Positions 36,351-48,528 of a stretch of DNA of 64,000 bases are shown here, piece after piece. How positions within the stretch are numbered: position 1 is the stretch's first letter; the number at the start of each line of letters is the position of its first letter. A program made the translations under genes and the position numbers. Origin of the DNA: Mauremys mutica (lineage: Eukaryota > Chordata > Testudines > Geoemydidae); the NCBI RefSeq assembly GCF_020497125.1, contig NC_059077.1:31199340-31263339 (forward strand), in the 5' to 3' direction. The notes beneath the pieces were generated by a model, which was not told the origin of the DNA, did not search any database, and saw only the letters and a list, made by a program, of their open reading frames with translations.

Positions 36351-39300
36351 TCAATAATCAAGCTAATCTATGTGAGAACCTTGTCATTCAGCATTGTAGG
36401 AAATTATCATTAAGAACCACATTTGCAAAAGTGGTCTGTGACACTGGGTGCCTCAACTTCAGATATCTGAAGCCTGTTCTTTGGAAAAGGATATTGCTTC
36501 TTTTTTTTCTACTCTAGCTCTTAGATTGAAACTATGTAATTGAGATATGCACATAAATAACTGAAGACTATGAACTGACCAGTATAACTTCTTACAGTTA
36601 AACTAAAAGGAAGGAGAAAATGAATCTGAAAATAGCCTTTATAAGTGGTTAGTGTCTTAAAAGATTTTCTGACATGAAACAATATGATAATTCCAGAGGT
36701 TTTAATTAATTCTGAAAGTCTTCTGGGTCACAATTCTTAAATGGATTTGGAGCATAAATTGTGGGCTTCTTGAGGTAAACACCAAAAAAATGCCATATAG
36801 GTATACTGGTCTGTTTAGGGTCAAATGTCTCCAGCAGTAGTTGGTATAGTTTGAGTAAGTTTTTTTTTTTTTTTAAATATGACTGTATGTTGACATAAAG
36901 GGCACAATTTGACTTAACTAGGTCCTATTAAGTACAAAAAGAACTACCATATGTTCGCAAGAGATGAGCAAGTGCTAAAATATGACAGAAACTGAAGGCA
37001 ATGTGAAAGCTTTAATTCTTCATTGACCCATGATGGAGGAATACGTGATACCATCTTGGTAAGTAGCAGGAATCCTAAAATGCAAATAGCAGGCAATATT
37101 CAGTGAAGAAATAGCAACAATATAGCTTACAAGGCAAGGTTGAAAAAGCAAAGATGTTAGGTCAGTAGGACTCAACTAGCTTTAATTTGTGTTTTGGATT
37201 TGTAGCCTCCTCAGTTTGTAACCTCAGTAGAGTCATATGATCACACACCCATTTAAGAAAGTCCATTTTATCTCAAAGAGGGCAATAATTATAGTCAAGG
37301 CTGGTAGTGCTGCCTATTAAGGTTTCCTGACACTTCGAGTTATAAGACCCTGTTTTTAGTTATTCATAACTTTATCACTTGAGTCTGAAATTTTCTGTAC
37401 TAGGTATCTGCCTCAGACTGAATTTTTTAGAAATGTTCCACCAAGACTGTTCAGCCATTTCTGAGACGAAGCAAGGAAAAAAATACTTTGTTTTGCCCAT
37501 GTTGAAAATTCTGGGGATGGCTTCTTCGAAAAGTTCTAGTGCTCCATGCTTTGGAGCAAGGGCTTGAAATTTTATAGGAGGATGATGGTAGCCTTTGTGT
37601 CAGGGATGTGTCACTTTTGCTGCCCCCCCCCTCCTTTCACCATGAAAAATCTAGTCAAATTTGGCAAAGTTATAAGCCTTTGAAAAATTGCAGTTTGCAT
37701 ATGCTCAGTAAAGACTGTTTAGATTTTAGTAACTACATACCCTAGAGTGGTGGGCACCACAGAGAAGCCCAGGAGGAAATGAATAACTTTATTCAGAGCA
37801 GAGTTTGAATAGTGTGTAGTAAATAAGGCATGGCACCATACACTGAACAATGAGAAGAAAGCAAAATATTGAATAACTGCCATTAATTGAGCACCATACA
37901 TTCCTACACTGAATGAGTCAGGAGTCCTGTGGAAAAAAAATCATATGATCCTGGAATTAAAGACTTTATCATAATGCATATGAACAAAGGCAACCTTAAT
38001 TCTGGCATTTCCTAAGTTTTGAGTGTTTGACTCTGTAATCTTTATGTTCTTTTAACATTGTGTGTGTGTGTGATATGTATACAGTACATGCTACAGTAGG
38101 ATAAATGTAGCATATACCACTATAAAGTATATGTGACTAGAATATTTGTAATTTTTTGTGTGTGTAATATTGAAAGAAGAGGTCGCCTACATAAAGAGGC
38201 AAACCCTTTCTCCTGACTCAGCCAATGCAGACATCTCTGTGTGTCAATGAACTAATATTGTATTACTGAATGAGGGGATAGGATTCAGTGAGTCCATTCC
38301 TGATGGAAAGATTATTGGGTCATGCTGAGGCAGAGACAAGAAATATGCAAATTGGTCAGGCAAACCCAGACATAAAGATTACTGCAGATTCATACAATCG
38401 CTGCATAGCTTGGTGTGCAACATTCTATCTACCCAACCTCTCTGGACATACCTCTGCCAATTCTGCCTTAGTGTTAGGACCAGGATTTGGCCACAAACTC
38501 AACAAATAAATAAATTACTATTGTAGCAGGTCTTGAAAGACTGCATTGTATACATCCTTTCCAAAAAGATATACAAAACAGCTTCTGCTGAGCTCTAGGG
38601 TTTAGAGCATATGCATTGAGAAAGACTATTGCTTTATGACAGTACAAAAAGTGGGTTCTTTGGAGAGGTGGTGATTATCTGCTGTATACTTTAATATACT
38701 GTAGTCAATAAGAATTGTCAACTATACTGGCATGTACACTCACAGGACACTGAAGAACATTACCTGTTTTCTTCTCCTGATCTTCAACTAAATACTGGCA
38801 TAAAAAAGGATGGTGCCCATTCTTTGAGAATTTAGAGTCAAAATATAAGTTTAAAAATGGATAGCTGATTGCATTAAGTGGTTCTCTTTTAATGGCCAAT
38901 TTTACTAAAAATTGTACATAGAAGTGTTGAGAAATTGACCTTTTCCACATCTTTTACACAGGTCACTTCCCACAAAGAGAAAGCTATACTAAGGACTATG
39001 AAGAGCAGGTGGTAATCCAGTAATGGAATCACCCCATGCTTTTAAGTACCCATGGTTCCCTGAGCAGTGTCTCCTCTGAGGTAGTAATATAGGAAATTAC
39101 TTAAACTTCTCCCTTAGAATATGATAACATGTTCCTTTTGATTCTGTATGAAGATCCAAATCACATGCATTCAATTGGATTGCATACAAACAATGTACAG
39201 AAGAGCAAACATTTTAAAAGAGAAGATTTACTTACCCTCTACATTTAAACCAACATAACATGAGAGGGAAATATCAACTAACTTTAATCAAACACCAACA

Positions 39301-40050
39301 TTTGCCAAAACCAGACCTACACTTCAGTTTTCTGTACTCACCTTTCTATTTTAACATCATAATTGAGGTCCCTGCAACAGTTGCACTACTAAAGTGATCT
39401 CTGAATACTCTAAATGTTGAGTGTCTCATAGTCTTTAAAATCAATCTATACCAGATGTAGGTGAAATGGAAATTAAGCAAACACAGACGATGTTTTTGAC
39501 AATAGTGACAAAACAGTTATTACCTTTAGAAATGTTTACTGCTTAAACAGACACACAAATTGATGAAAATAAACATCAACTGTATTGACTGAAAAGCAAT
39601 GTTTGTTAAGTTGATGGTTACCTCAACCTTCTGTAACATATCCTGGAGATGGCCAACGGCTGGAATTTCCATGCTATAGCAAATTCTGAGACTTCAATAT
39701 TTTGTTTCTCCCAAATTGAGATGCAAAGTCAAAATCTCAATGTTTTACTGAATGAAATATTCTGAAATATGTTTTGACCTTATCAAAACATTTTATTTAC
39801 ATTATCGTTATTTTATATTATAAATGATAATATACAATAACATAACAATTTTGAAACAATTAAGATGAAATGAAACATTTCAACAATGTATGATCAAAAT
39901 TTTGTATTAAATCAATACATTCCTGCAAAATGTTTCATTTGCTCTACCGTACTTTATCGTTTGAAAAGCAGTGGGGCTAAATGAAAGAATTAGAGTTTGA
40001 ATTAAGTGTATAACCAGAGAAATAAGAGGCAGTTATTGAAATGTTTATCG
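36351..40050. other. unassigned AT-rich stretch
   Basis: No gene or classified repeat is recognised in 3.7 kb. A poly-T run lies at 36860-36874, short GT runs at about 38060 and 38157, and a very AT-rich section at 39780-39950. Confidence 0.4.
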
Positions 40051-40249
40051 CAGTGTTTCTCAAACTTTTGTATTGGTGACCCCTTTCATACAGCAAGTCT
40101 GAGTGTAACCCCTCTCACCACCTTACAAATTAAAGTGACTTTTTTTAATATTTAACATTATAAATGCTGGAGGTGAAGTGGCGTTTGAGGTGGAGATGGA
40201 CAGCTCATGACCCCCTGAGGGGTCATAACCTCCAGTTTGAGAACCCCTG
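40051..40249. mobile_element. short hAT-type MITE
   Basis: The left end cagtgtttctcaaacttttg and the right end tccagtttgagaacccctg are imperfect inverted copies, and the interior has ggtgacccctttcatac and catgaccccctgaggggtc segments. This is a familiar vertebrate hAT-type family. Flanking gtttatcg and gatcggat share only a weak match, so the duplication is not secure. Confidence 0.7.
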
Positions 40250-40850
40250 GATCGGATTAATGCTGAGACACCAATGTAGTTTTTGTCCATATGGACAGAA
40301 AAGATAGACACAGTCATCCCTGATGTAAGGTTATAGATGTCAAGGGATACATTTTGTCACTTGTGTTGTAGAAATGCTTATCAATAAATTTTAAAAGTGC
40401 AGCATTTCTCATAAACAAAGTTAATAGTTTTTCCAAATCTTTTTGAAAGAGTTCTGGTTAAAAATGGATTATTGATGTTTTAATAACCACATTGGTCATA
40501 TTGGGTTTGCTGTTTCCCTCTTCTTCCCTTTTTGAGTCCATGTACACACTGAACAAAGGCATTCCAGATATGGAATTACATCAGGGTTCACTGGGCCTCT
40601 GGTCCAAAACCAAAATCTCCTTTGCACCCTGAAATTATTCTTTGTGATTTCTCAGGAAATGTTATCAGTACCTGCAATAATTTCAAAATTAATTAATGAA
40701 TGCATACCATACTGTGCCATTGCGGCAAACAAAATTTTCATGTTAGTTTCAAAATTCCTAACACGAATGTTGACAAAATGTAGGCTGAAGCTTTGAAAGC
40801 ATATAAATCTGCTTTATGGATTTACCACTTTCACTGATGAAAAATGAGGC
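40250..40850. other. unassigned stretch
   Basis: No gene or classified repeat is recognised. Confidence 0.4.
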
Positions 40851-40920
40851 TGCAAGGTGCTCAACACTCTCTACTCCCACTGACTTCATTGTGAGTGAAA
40901 GAAATTCAGCACCTTGTGGG
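40851..40920. repeat. old amniote palindromic repeat
   Basis: The arms gctgcaaggtgct and agcaccttgtgg are inverted around the core tactcccactgacttcattg. This is a diverged copy of the same class as 10126-10195. Confidence 0.6.
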
Positions 40921-41699
40921 AGTGCACAGCATTTCACAGGATTCATCTCATAGAATTAAATTCACTCAACCACAAGGAAAGATCCCATTGGACCCAAATC
41001 CCACTACATATACCACACTTTTACAGTCATTGCCCTATAACTTGCATTTGTTTTCATTTTCTGCAGGTTATGTATTTCTTCCAGAGTTGTAGAACCATGT
41101 ATTCAGTTGGTGTCAATCAGCATAGCTTCATTCCAATTACCATCTTCACCAGCTGTGAATCTGGTCCATCAATATTAATATATAGTTTCATCATTTCATA
41201 AAATCCAGTCATAAGTGTTTGCTAAAACTCTTTACAACAAATGATATTATTTAGTACAAAAAAGAAAGATCTGTGATATATTTTCTATCAGTCTCATGAA
41301 TTCTAATTATAGAATAGACAAAGGTATATAATTCTAATAGTTTCTGATACCTACACTAAAGCCAGGTTTCTTAAGAAAAATGTTCTGCAACTCCTGAATC
41401 CTTAAAGTGAAGTTATTGTGTTTGATAGTTTGATTCTTTTTTTTAAAAGTCTAAAAAAAACCTACTGATTTTGTATAGTGATGATTTTTCATAACTTTGC
41501 ATTATTATGAATCAATAGCACAAATTCTGCCCTCAGAAGGTAACTAAAGAATTTTTAGTAAGCAAAATCACATTCTTTTGTAGAGGTAAATTTTCAAACC
41601 CCAGCTTAGCTATGTCTTTGGAAAATAGGTAGGTAGTTGGAAGCAGATCCCTAACTAGTGTGGTCCTGTTTTAATTGATTTATAATAATTTACACCAGT
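40921..41699. other. unassigned stretch
   Basis: No gene or classified repeat is recognised. Confidence 0.4.
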
Positions 41700-41850
41700 T
41701 GAATATCCACCTACAGTATCATCTCTCTGTTACCTTGTGCTCCCCGCATCTGTCTGTGGTGTTCACCTGTTGCCTCTTAACTTATACTTTGGCTGTAAGC
41801 TCTTTGGGACAGAGACCATCTTTTTGTTATGGTCAGAGACGATCCCTAGA
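41700..41850 (-). mobile_element. L2-like LINE 3' fragment (antisense)
   Basis: The text gcatctgtctgtggtgttca followed by ggctgtaagctctttgggac and agagaccatctttttgtta matches the antisense of an L2-type 3' end as commonly seen in amniotes. It is short and diverged. Confidence 0.45.
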
Positions 41851-41921
41851 CATAATAATGAGTGTACACAAAATTGCATATATATATATATAAATGCACG
41901 CAGACATTTTAGGTGCAAACT

Positions 41922-42290
41922 TGAGCTGGTCCAAAAATTATTTCTTTTTTAATGGAAATTTGCTGTAGATGAAAAAACATTCATTTTCCATCTGCAATTT
42001 CCATGATTTTTTTTTGCCAAACTCTCAAAAACTGAAATATTTTAGCCAAAATGGGAGTAATAATGCCTCACGGGAGGTGCAGTTTGCTTCTCATGTCCTC
42101 ATTCTCTCTGGACTAGGATCCCCAGCTAGACTACAATCTCCCATAATGCATCACGATCTCCCCCTTTATGATGTTCAGCTCCTTCACCAAAGTTCTGCAG
42201 AAAGCAGACACTTTTTGAGAAAATTTTCATTTAAGCAAAAACTCTATTTTTCATTGAAAATCAGTTGTGATGAAAATTTTCAAACAGCCC
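41922..42290. mobile_element. foldback element (copy 3)
   Basis: The left end tgagctggtccaaaaatt and the right end gaaaattttcaaacagccct are inverted arms. The centre has ctggactaggatccccagct and actacaatctcccataatgc. It is a complete-looking copy of the family at 10706-11930. Confidence 0.7.
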
Positions 42291-43140
42291 TAGCGCAAAC
42301 ACGTTAGTATGGAGTTTCACTAGACTGTTACTTGTGCACATGTGTTTTATATACATAGATTTACCTCTATGCATGCAAGCATGTCAGCAGCTGTTAACCC
42401 CCTCAGTGCCAATGTGTGTGGGTATGCAAATTCTAACAATTTGTATGGGGAGCTTGAAGGATCAGAGAACTGAAGCTGGGTATGTAGAGGTTCACTGCTG
42501 AAAAGTGCAGGTGCATGTATCAGTGCGCACAAAATTTGGGCTAGTACAAGCTCTTCTGAAGATGTGTGCAATGTGAGTTTGTATCGTGTCTTAAGATGTT
42601 CATTGTTATTGTGTCAGCTCTGAAGGAGAATCCTAAGGGAAGTAATGTTTCTCTCTTACTGAACACTTGTGTTGGCACTGTAATGGCTCAAAGAAGTTAG
42701 TGTGATGTATACTGATGTACTGACATCAGCTAAGCAGAGCTAACATGCAGTGTCCTTACTATTCCAAATGCCATTTATACAGACTTCATTGTGCTGTTGC
42801 GTGCTATTCTTATCATACAAAAGGCCACTAAATAAGGGGATGTTCGCATTATTCCCTAGAAGTGCTTTTAAAAAGAAACCGAATGATGTACATGCACAGC
42901 ACCTGGTGTATAAGGACAATGTGGTTGATTAAGATGTTTTGGGGAAAGAACTATGTAATGCTGCATTGACCTCTGCACCTGATAAGATGCCAAAAGAAGA
43001 ATATTATGCCACTGATCAGTTCTAACAGCAATCAGGCCTGCAACTGAATCAAAAGGAGGGCTTTTTTATTCACCAGCAGTATGCTAACAATCATTCAAAT
43101 AAACATTTAGAAGTTGGAAAGTCTGGTTTTATACCATTTC
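42291..43140. other. unassigned stretch
   Basis: No gene or classified repeat is recognised. Confidence 0.4.
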
Positions 43141-43148
43141 TGTTAGCT

Positions 43149-43568
43149 CAGGGGTGGCCAGCCTATGGCTCTGGAGCCACATGCGGCTCTTCAAAAGTTA
43201 ATATTTGGCTCCTTGTATAGGCACTGACTCTGGGCTGGGGCTACAGGTGGCAACTTTCCAATGTGCCATGAGGTGCTCATTGCTCAATCCCTGGCTCTGC
43301 CACACACCCTTCCCACCCCCTCTCTTGAGCCTGCCATGCCCTCTCTCCTCCCGCCCAGAGCTTCCTGCACACCACAAAACAGCTGATTGGGAGGTGCAGA
43401 GAGGGAGTGGGAGGCACTGATTGGCAGGGCTGCTGGTGGGTGGGAGGTGCTGGGAGCCAGGGGGATGGCCCTGATGATGATAGAGGGCCCTGACGTATTA
43501 CTGTGGCTCTTTGGCAATGTACATTGGTAAATTCTGGCTCCTTCTCAGGCTCAGGTTGGCCACCCCGG
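43149..43568. mobile_element. hAT-type DNA transposon, non-autonomous
   Basis: The left end caggggtggccagcctatgg and the right end ctcaggttggccaccccgg are inverted copies. The flanking octamers tgttagct (43141-43148) and cattagct (43569-43576) agree at six of eight positions, consistent with an aged 8-bp duplication. The interior includes tggctctggagccacatgcg and, near the end, gtggctctttggcaatgtac. A purine-rich 43430-43470 stretch follows. Overlapping frames on both strands are discounted. Confidence 0.8.
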
Positions 43569-43576
43569 CATTAGCT

Positions 43577-43849
43577 TGAGAGTTACCCACACAGGTGAAT
43601 GATAGTTCATGCAAGCACAGCAAGCAATAAACCATGTAAACAAACTATAGCCCAAGTCCTGAAGTGTGTACAGAAAACACAATGGAATGTCAACCAGCAC
43701 ATCCTCCTCAAATTTCCTCAGCTAAGTGAAGGCAAAATCTGAGGGGTAATAAAAGAAATACTGATTATTTTCCAGGCGAAAGCACAGCAAACCAATTTAC
43801 AATGGTTAATCAAAAGCAGTACAATACAATAGTTGCTGGATATTGCACA
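43577..43849. other. unassigned stretch
   Basis: No gene or classified repeat is recognised. Confidence 0.35.
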
Positions 43850-44768
43850 TTCAATATTTAATAACTTGGATAATGGAGTGGATAATATGCTTATAAAATG
43901 TGTGGATGACCCCACAGCTGGGAAGGGATACAAGCAATTTGGAGGACAGGATTAGCATTCAGAACACCTTGACAAATTGGAGAATTGTCTGAAATCAACA
44001 AGATGAAATTACATAAAGATAAATGCAAAGTACTACACTTAGAAAGGAAAACTTCAACTGCACAACTACAAAATGGAGAATAACTGGCTAGATGGGTATC
44101 ACCTGAAAAGGATCTGGTGTTACAGTAGAATATGAGTCAACAACGTGATGCAGTTGCAAAAAAGGGCTAATAAAATTCTGGGGTATGTTAACAGGAAAGT
44201 CATATGTAAGATACGGGAGGTAATTGTCCTGCTCTATGCGGCACTGGTGAGGCCTCAGCTCAAGTACTGTGTCCAATTCTGAGCACCATGCTTAAGGAAA
44301 GATATGTACAAATTGGAGGGAGTCCAGAGGAGAGCAACAAAAATGATAAAAGGTTTAGAAAACCTGACCTCTGAGGATAGGTTAAAAGAAACTGGGCATG
44401 TTTGGTCTTGAGAAAAGAAGACTGGTGTGTGTGTGTGTGTGTGTGTGTGCGTGACTGATAACTGTTATAAAAATAACCATGATCAATTGTTCTGACTGTT
44501 CATTGATGACAGGACAAGAAGTAATGGGCTTAATCAGCAGCAAGGGGGATTTAGGTTAGATATTAGGAAAACCTTTTTCACTGTAAGTGTAGCTAAGCAC
44601 TGGACTAGGCTTCCAAGGGAGGTTGTGGAATCCCATCATTGGAGGTTTTAAAGAACAGTTTGGACAAACACCTGTCAGGGATATTCTTAGTTCTGCCTCA
44701 GTGCAGGGGGCTGGACTTGACAACTCCTTGAGGTCCCTTCCAGCCTTACATTCCTATGATTCGATGAA
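43850..44768 (+). mobile_element. CR1 LINE 3' part, sense, degraded
   Basis: The translation of the opening part shows an NNLDNG block and a degraded FADDT-like site (VDDP), followed by KINAKYYT. Later text such as gcactggtgaggcctcagct, gcaacaaaaatgataaaagg and gggctggacttgacaactcc is typical of CR1 ORF2 C-terminus and 3' region. It ends tcctatgattcgatgaatca. The frame is broken many times, and a (GT)n tract sits at 44425-44449. It belongs to an older subfamily than the copy at 45262-46375. Confidence 0.8.
44425..44449. repeat. (GT)n microsatellite inside CR1
   Basis: About twelve uninterrupted GT units have expanded within the CR1 ORF2 C-terminal region. Confidence 0.95.
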
Positions 44769-45261
44769 TCACTGAGAGGAAGCGATGAGCTGTAGAGCAA
44801 TGTTTGCATCTTGTTCTAGAACCAGTTTCAGTGGGTGTTCAATGTTCAGGTTTGAAGCTGCATTAGGGTTAGAGTTCACATTCAAGTTCAAAAGCACCAC
44901 GATCTAGTAAACTTTTTATTAGTAGCCTCAGAATGATGGAAATCTCATGGGATCAGCTGTTCTCAGGAAACTTCTTTCATCTCCTAATATTTTGGCTTCA
45001 TCCAAACTGGAATTGGAAAATAGGATCTATATTATTTTGTATCAGACCCCTTCCCAATGGGCCTTGTAGCACATGTTCTCCCCTTCTTGTCACCGTGAGC
45101 AGCATCTCTACAGCAGTATGACCTGCTCCTTTCCTCTGAGATTGAGGATGCAATAAACCTGCCTTCATAAATCTATGTCATTAGTCTTTTCCTCACCTGC
45201 AGTCCCTGCGTTAGCTACCCTGCACCCGGCTATTCATTAATATATTATTCCCTTTATTCTT
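44769..45261. other. unassigned stretch
   Basis: No gene or classified repeat is recognised between the two CR1 copies. Confidence 0.4.
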
Positions 45262-46375
45262 GCCAGCAAGTTAAAAAAGTATGGGTTGGATGAATGGACT
45301 ATACGGTGGATAGAAAGATGGCTAGATCGTCTGGCTCAATGGGTAGTGATCAATGGCTCGATGTCTAGTTTGCAGCCGGTATCAAGCTGAATGCCCCAGG
45401 GTCGGTCCTGGGGTCGGATTTGTTCAATATCTTTATTAATGATCTGGATGATGGGATGGATTGCACCCTCAGTAAGTTCGCAGATGACACTAAGCTGCGG
45501 GGAGAGGTAGATACCCTGGAGGGTAGGGTTAGGGTTCCGAGTGACCTAGACAAATTAGAGGATTGGGCCAAAAGAAATCTGATGAGGTTCAACAAGGACA
45601 AATGCAGAGTTCTGCACTTAGGACAGAAGAATCCCATGCACCGCTACAGGCTGGGGACTGACTGGCTAACCAGCAGTTCTGCAGAAAAAGACCCGGGGAT
45701 TACAGTGGATGAGAAGCTGGATATGAGTCAACAGTGTGCCCTTGTTGCCAAGGAGGCTAACAACATATTGGGCTGCATTAATCGGAGCATCGCCAGCAGA
45801 TCGAGGGAAGTGATTATTCCCCTCTATTCAGCACTGGTGAGGCCACATGTGGAGTATTGCATCCATATTTGGGCCCCACACTACAAAGGATGTGGACAAA
45901 TTGGAGATAGTCCAGCGAAGGGCAACAAAAATGATCATGCGGTTGGGGCACATGACTTACGAGGGGAGGCTGAGGGAACTGGGCTTCTTTAGTCTGCAGA
46001 AGAGAAGAGTGAGGGTGGATTTGATAGCAGCCTTCAGCTACCTGAAGGGAGGTTCCAATGAGGATGGAGCTCAGCTTTTCTCAGTGTTGGCAGATGACGG
46101 AACAAGGAGCAATGATCTCAAGTTGCAGTGGGGGAGGTCTAGGTTGGATATTAGGAAACACTATTTCACTAGGAGAGTGGTGAAGCACTGGAATGGGTTA
46201 CCTAGGGAGGTGGTGGAATCTCCATCCTTAGAGGTTTTTAAAGCCTGGCTTGACAAAGCCCTGGCTGGGATGATTTAGTTGGCGTTGGTCCTTCTTTCAG
46301 CAGGGGGTTGGACTAGATGACCTCCTAAGGTCTCTTCCAATCCTAATATTCTATTATTCTATTTTATTCTATAGC
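45262..46375 (+). mobile_element. CR1 LINE, 5'-truncated, best preserved copy in the window
   Basis: It starts within the reverse-transcriptase region (gccagcaagttaaaaaagta) and runs to the ORF2 stop at 46276-46278, then about 95 bp of 3' region ending in the attctatt repeat. One frameshift separates two long frames. The preserved CpG sites and long frames suggest it is younger than the other copies here. Confidence 0.92.
45420..46278 (+). pseudogene. CR1 ORF2, RT palm to C-terminus, one frameshift
   Basis: The first frame (45420 to about 45890) has FNIFINDLDDG and the polymerase active-site box FADDT at 45477-45491, followed by the thumb region (DKLEDWAKRNLMRFNKDKC). A +1 frameshift at about 45885, where one A appears lost in the run before ggatgtggac, moves it to the frame that reads DKLEIVQRRATKMIMRLGHM and ends [18 protein letters not shown]. 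Upstream, 45265-45419 reads in the CR1 RT frame with one stop. FADD in place of YADD is usual for CR1. The protein would have reverse-transcribed CR1 RNA; this fragment cannot. Confidence 0.88.
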
Positions 46376-47690
46376 ACCCATATAGAAGCCATATTCTCTC
46401 AAAACCCTAGATTTTGGTATTCCCAGTGGGTAGCCCATTAGCTAAAATGTCTCCTTTCTAATACAGATCCTGGGGAATAGAATCACAGGGCTTTACATGC
46501 TGAATGAAATTTCAATATGGGTCTCAAGTTCCTGCGTACTTCACTAAAACTGACACTTGTACTTTACCAGTGCAGGCTGATTCCAAGCTGCTCTTCTTGA
46601 TATAGCTCTGTTTCCCTCCACATCTATCCACTTCTCATTCCAACTCTCCTCCTCCTTCTCCAGTGCACAGCACTGATCTGCAGAGCCAGGCCATAGGTCT
46701 TAAGAAGTATAGACTAGTCCTAGAAGTCATAAAGTTCTATATCATCCACCATATGATGATGGAGATGATTTACTAAAGGGGCCTCAAAAGAGTAGAATGG
46801 CTCCAGTAGCACAGCCAGCCATTTTGGGGCCAGTACGCCACTGCTCTAGGAGCCTTGGCTTCACAGCTCTGGGGGCCTCAGCTTTACAGTCATAAGCAGG
46901 CCTCTAACCTAGTTCTTCCCTGTATGATGCTATTCTGGAGATAGTAAAGCAGAGCTGGAGTCGATGCCCTTCCATTTTAAGATTATCAAATGTAAATCAT
47001 CTGGAGGGAGACTTCTTGTTTCTCACCTTAGGGTACAACCTCAGGTAACCTTAGAGTTGATAGGTGTTCAGCGGTGGTGATCTCACATAGTGCATATTAG
47101 CAAAGGCAGAGTCACCACCTACTGGAGTTAGGTTTTATTAAGAAAACAAAATTAAACAAACCATAACATGACAGTCTAAGCCTTCTCTCCTAGCTTGACA
47201 GTTTGTTTGTAGGGGTACTTTTCTCAGTTACCTTTCTTAATTCAGGGTGGAGTCTAATAAACCACAGCGTTCCCAGTCAGCAGTCATTTATGTGGAACTC
47301 CTCTCCAGGGTTCTAACGGGAGGGGGAGAAGGAGAATTCTGCAACCCTGTTATGCGTTTGTCAATAGCCTGTGCAATCACATGGTGATTTCTGACATTGC
47401 TGAATCAAGAGTTGCTCCTTAAAAAAAAAAAGAGGTGCTTGGCTTTGTGTTGTACATATTGCTAACTTGGTCCGGCTTACCCTGATCTATTTTGCTAGTC
47501 AGTTTTGCACCCAGGACATCATTCTTCAAACTGATTTCCTGCTCCCCTGCAATACCTTCCTCTTGAAGCATTTATGTCTTTGGGAGTTCTGCCATTAACA
47601 TAAATGGGAGGGGGATTGATACTTGAACCAGATCACAGGTTTCAAATGGAAGGCGTTTATACTATCTGCACACATCAAATAACATCACTG
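46376..47690. other. unassigned; possible antisense LTR around 47030-47400
   Basis: No gene is recognised. At about 47130-47180 the text ggttttattaagaaaacaaa followed by attaaacaaaccataacatg resembles the antisense of the transcribed region of a turtle LTR. No termini or target duplication can be found, so the call is weak. A poly-A tract lies at 47420-47431. Confidence 0.25.
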
Positions 47691-47699
47691 TAACATACT

Positions 47700-48528
47700 G
47701 AACAATAGGAATTTATTACTGATGTGTTCTCAGGGGCTATGATCTCAGCTGGCAAATTTTTGGTCCACCAATGTAGTTTCTGTTTACCTTAGCTACTTTA
47801 TGATATGGGGCCATGGGAAATCTTTGCAGTTATGTCACACATTAGAGGCATTAGGAAGTAAAGAAAAGACACTTTTGTATTATTTTTGCATAGATTCTTG
47901 CATATTGTTGCATGATTTACAAAAAATGGAATAGAGAACTTCTCTGGCTTGTTACTATTCAAAATGAAAGCCCTAAACTGAGCAAATATGTAGCCAAATT
48001 TGTTGGGGTGTGGGAAGGAAAGAAAGGGCTTAAAGAGCAATTGCCTTCACTTTAGCACCTGGCACAGTCCCTGGCCTTGCTTTGAGCAGGGGGTTGGACT
48101 TAGATGACCTCCTGAGGTCCCTTCCAACCCTGATATTCTATGATTCTTGCACTTCTCAAGCATGAGCAATAGGGCAATATTAGAGCCTCCCGTGACACTG
48201 CACATTCCAAAAAGCCTTATCCCCTTCCACACCAAAAAGAGATGTGGGAGCTCATTGTGAGCATGCTCCTCACAATATCCTTTCAGGTTTATGCCTAATT
48301 TTGTGCTCTGCTGGCAGAAGGCATCCAAGATGCTGGTGTAGTGATCTGCTGTACCTCCCTTCTCCTTTGCTAGTCTTTCTCCCCTCAATACACCCACAGC
48401 CGGGCTGCAATAGATAAAGCCATAGGAGAACGCTGAATCTTTGTTTGTGGCCTGTAACAACTCCAGCAGAGATGTGCTGCTGTGGGGAAAAATATCAAAG
48501 CCTTTAGTAATGGATTCTTCATCTTGTT
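47700..48528 (-). pseudogene. candidate endogenous bornavirus-like nucleoprotein element (EBLN), broken
   Basis: On the minus strand one phase stays largely open from 48528 to about 47700. The first segment (to 48151) contains DIFPHSSTSLLELL, then SAFSYGF, SPAVGVLRGE, ILDAFCQQSTKLGI and NIALLLML. The second (48040-47798) contains FSIPFFVNHATICKNLC and FLYFLMPLMCDITAKI. Past two stops, KLHWWTKN follows. The order and spacing of these blocks resemble the bornavirus nucleoprotein as I recall it; this is an inference, not a database match. That protein is roughly 370 residues. About 230-260 codons remain, with the N-terminus and part of the middle missing. Breaks seen are TGA at 48047-48049, TAA at 47798-47800 and 47789-47791, and a CR1 tail at 48081-48145. 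Removing the CR1 tail and one copy of its flanking repeat (70 bp) shifts the phase, so the region between the segments is damaged. An AATAAA lies at 47712-47717 on the minus strand, with no poly-A after it. Alternatives are a decayed host exon or chance. Confidence 0.5.
48081..48145 (+). mobile_element. CR1 3' tail inserted in the bornavirus-like element
   Basis: The stretch tttgagcagggggttggact through aaccctgatattctatgatt is the last 65 bp of a CR1. The direct repeat cttgc lies on both sides at 48076-48080 and 48146-48150, a possible target duplication. The insertion is opposite in strand to the frame it interrupts. Confidence 0.8.

Noticed and set aside
45524..45541. Telomere-like gggtagggttagggtt
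   Set aside because: It sits inside the CR1 ORF2 frame, where related copies have similar G-rich text; two units do not make an interstitial telomere.
45365..45637. 90-codon minus-strand frame
   Set aside because: It is a shadow of the CR1 reverse-transcriptase frame on the plus strand.
47030..47400. Antisense LTR with a transcribed-region-like A-rich block
   Set aside because: No termini or duplication could be found, so it is mentioned only as a weak possibility within an unassigned stretch.
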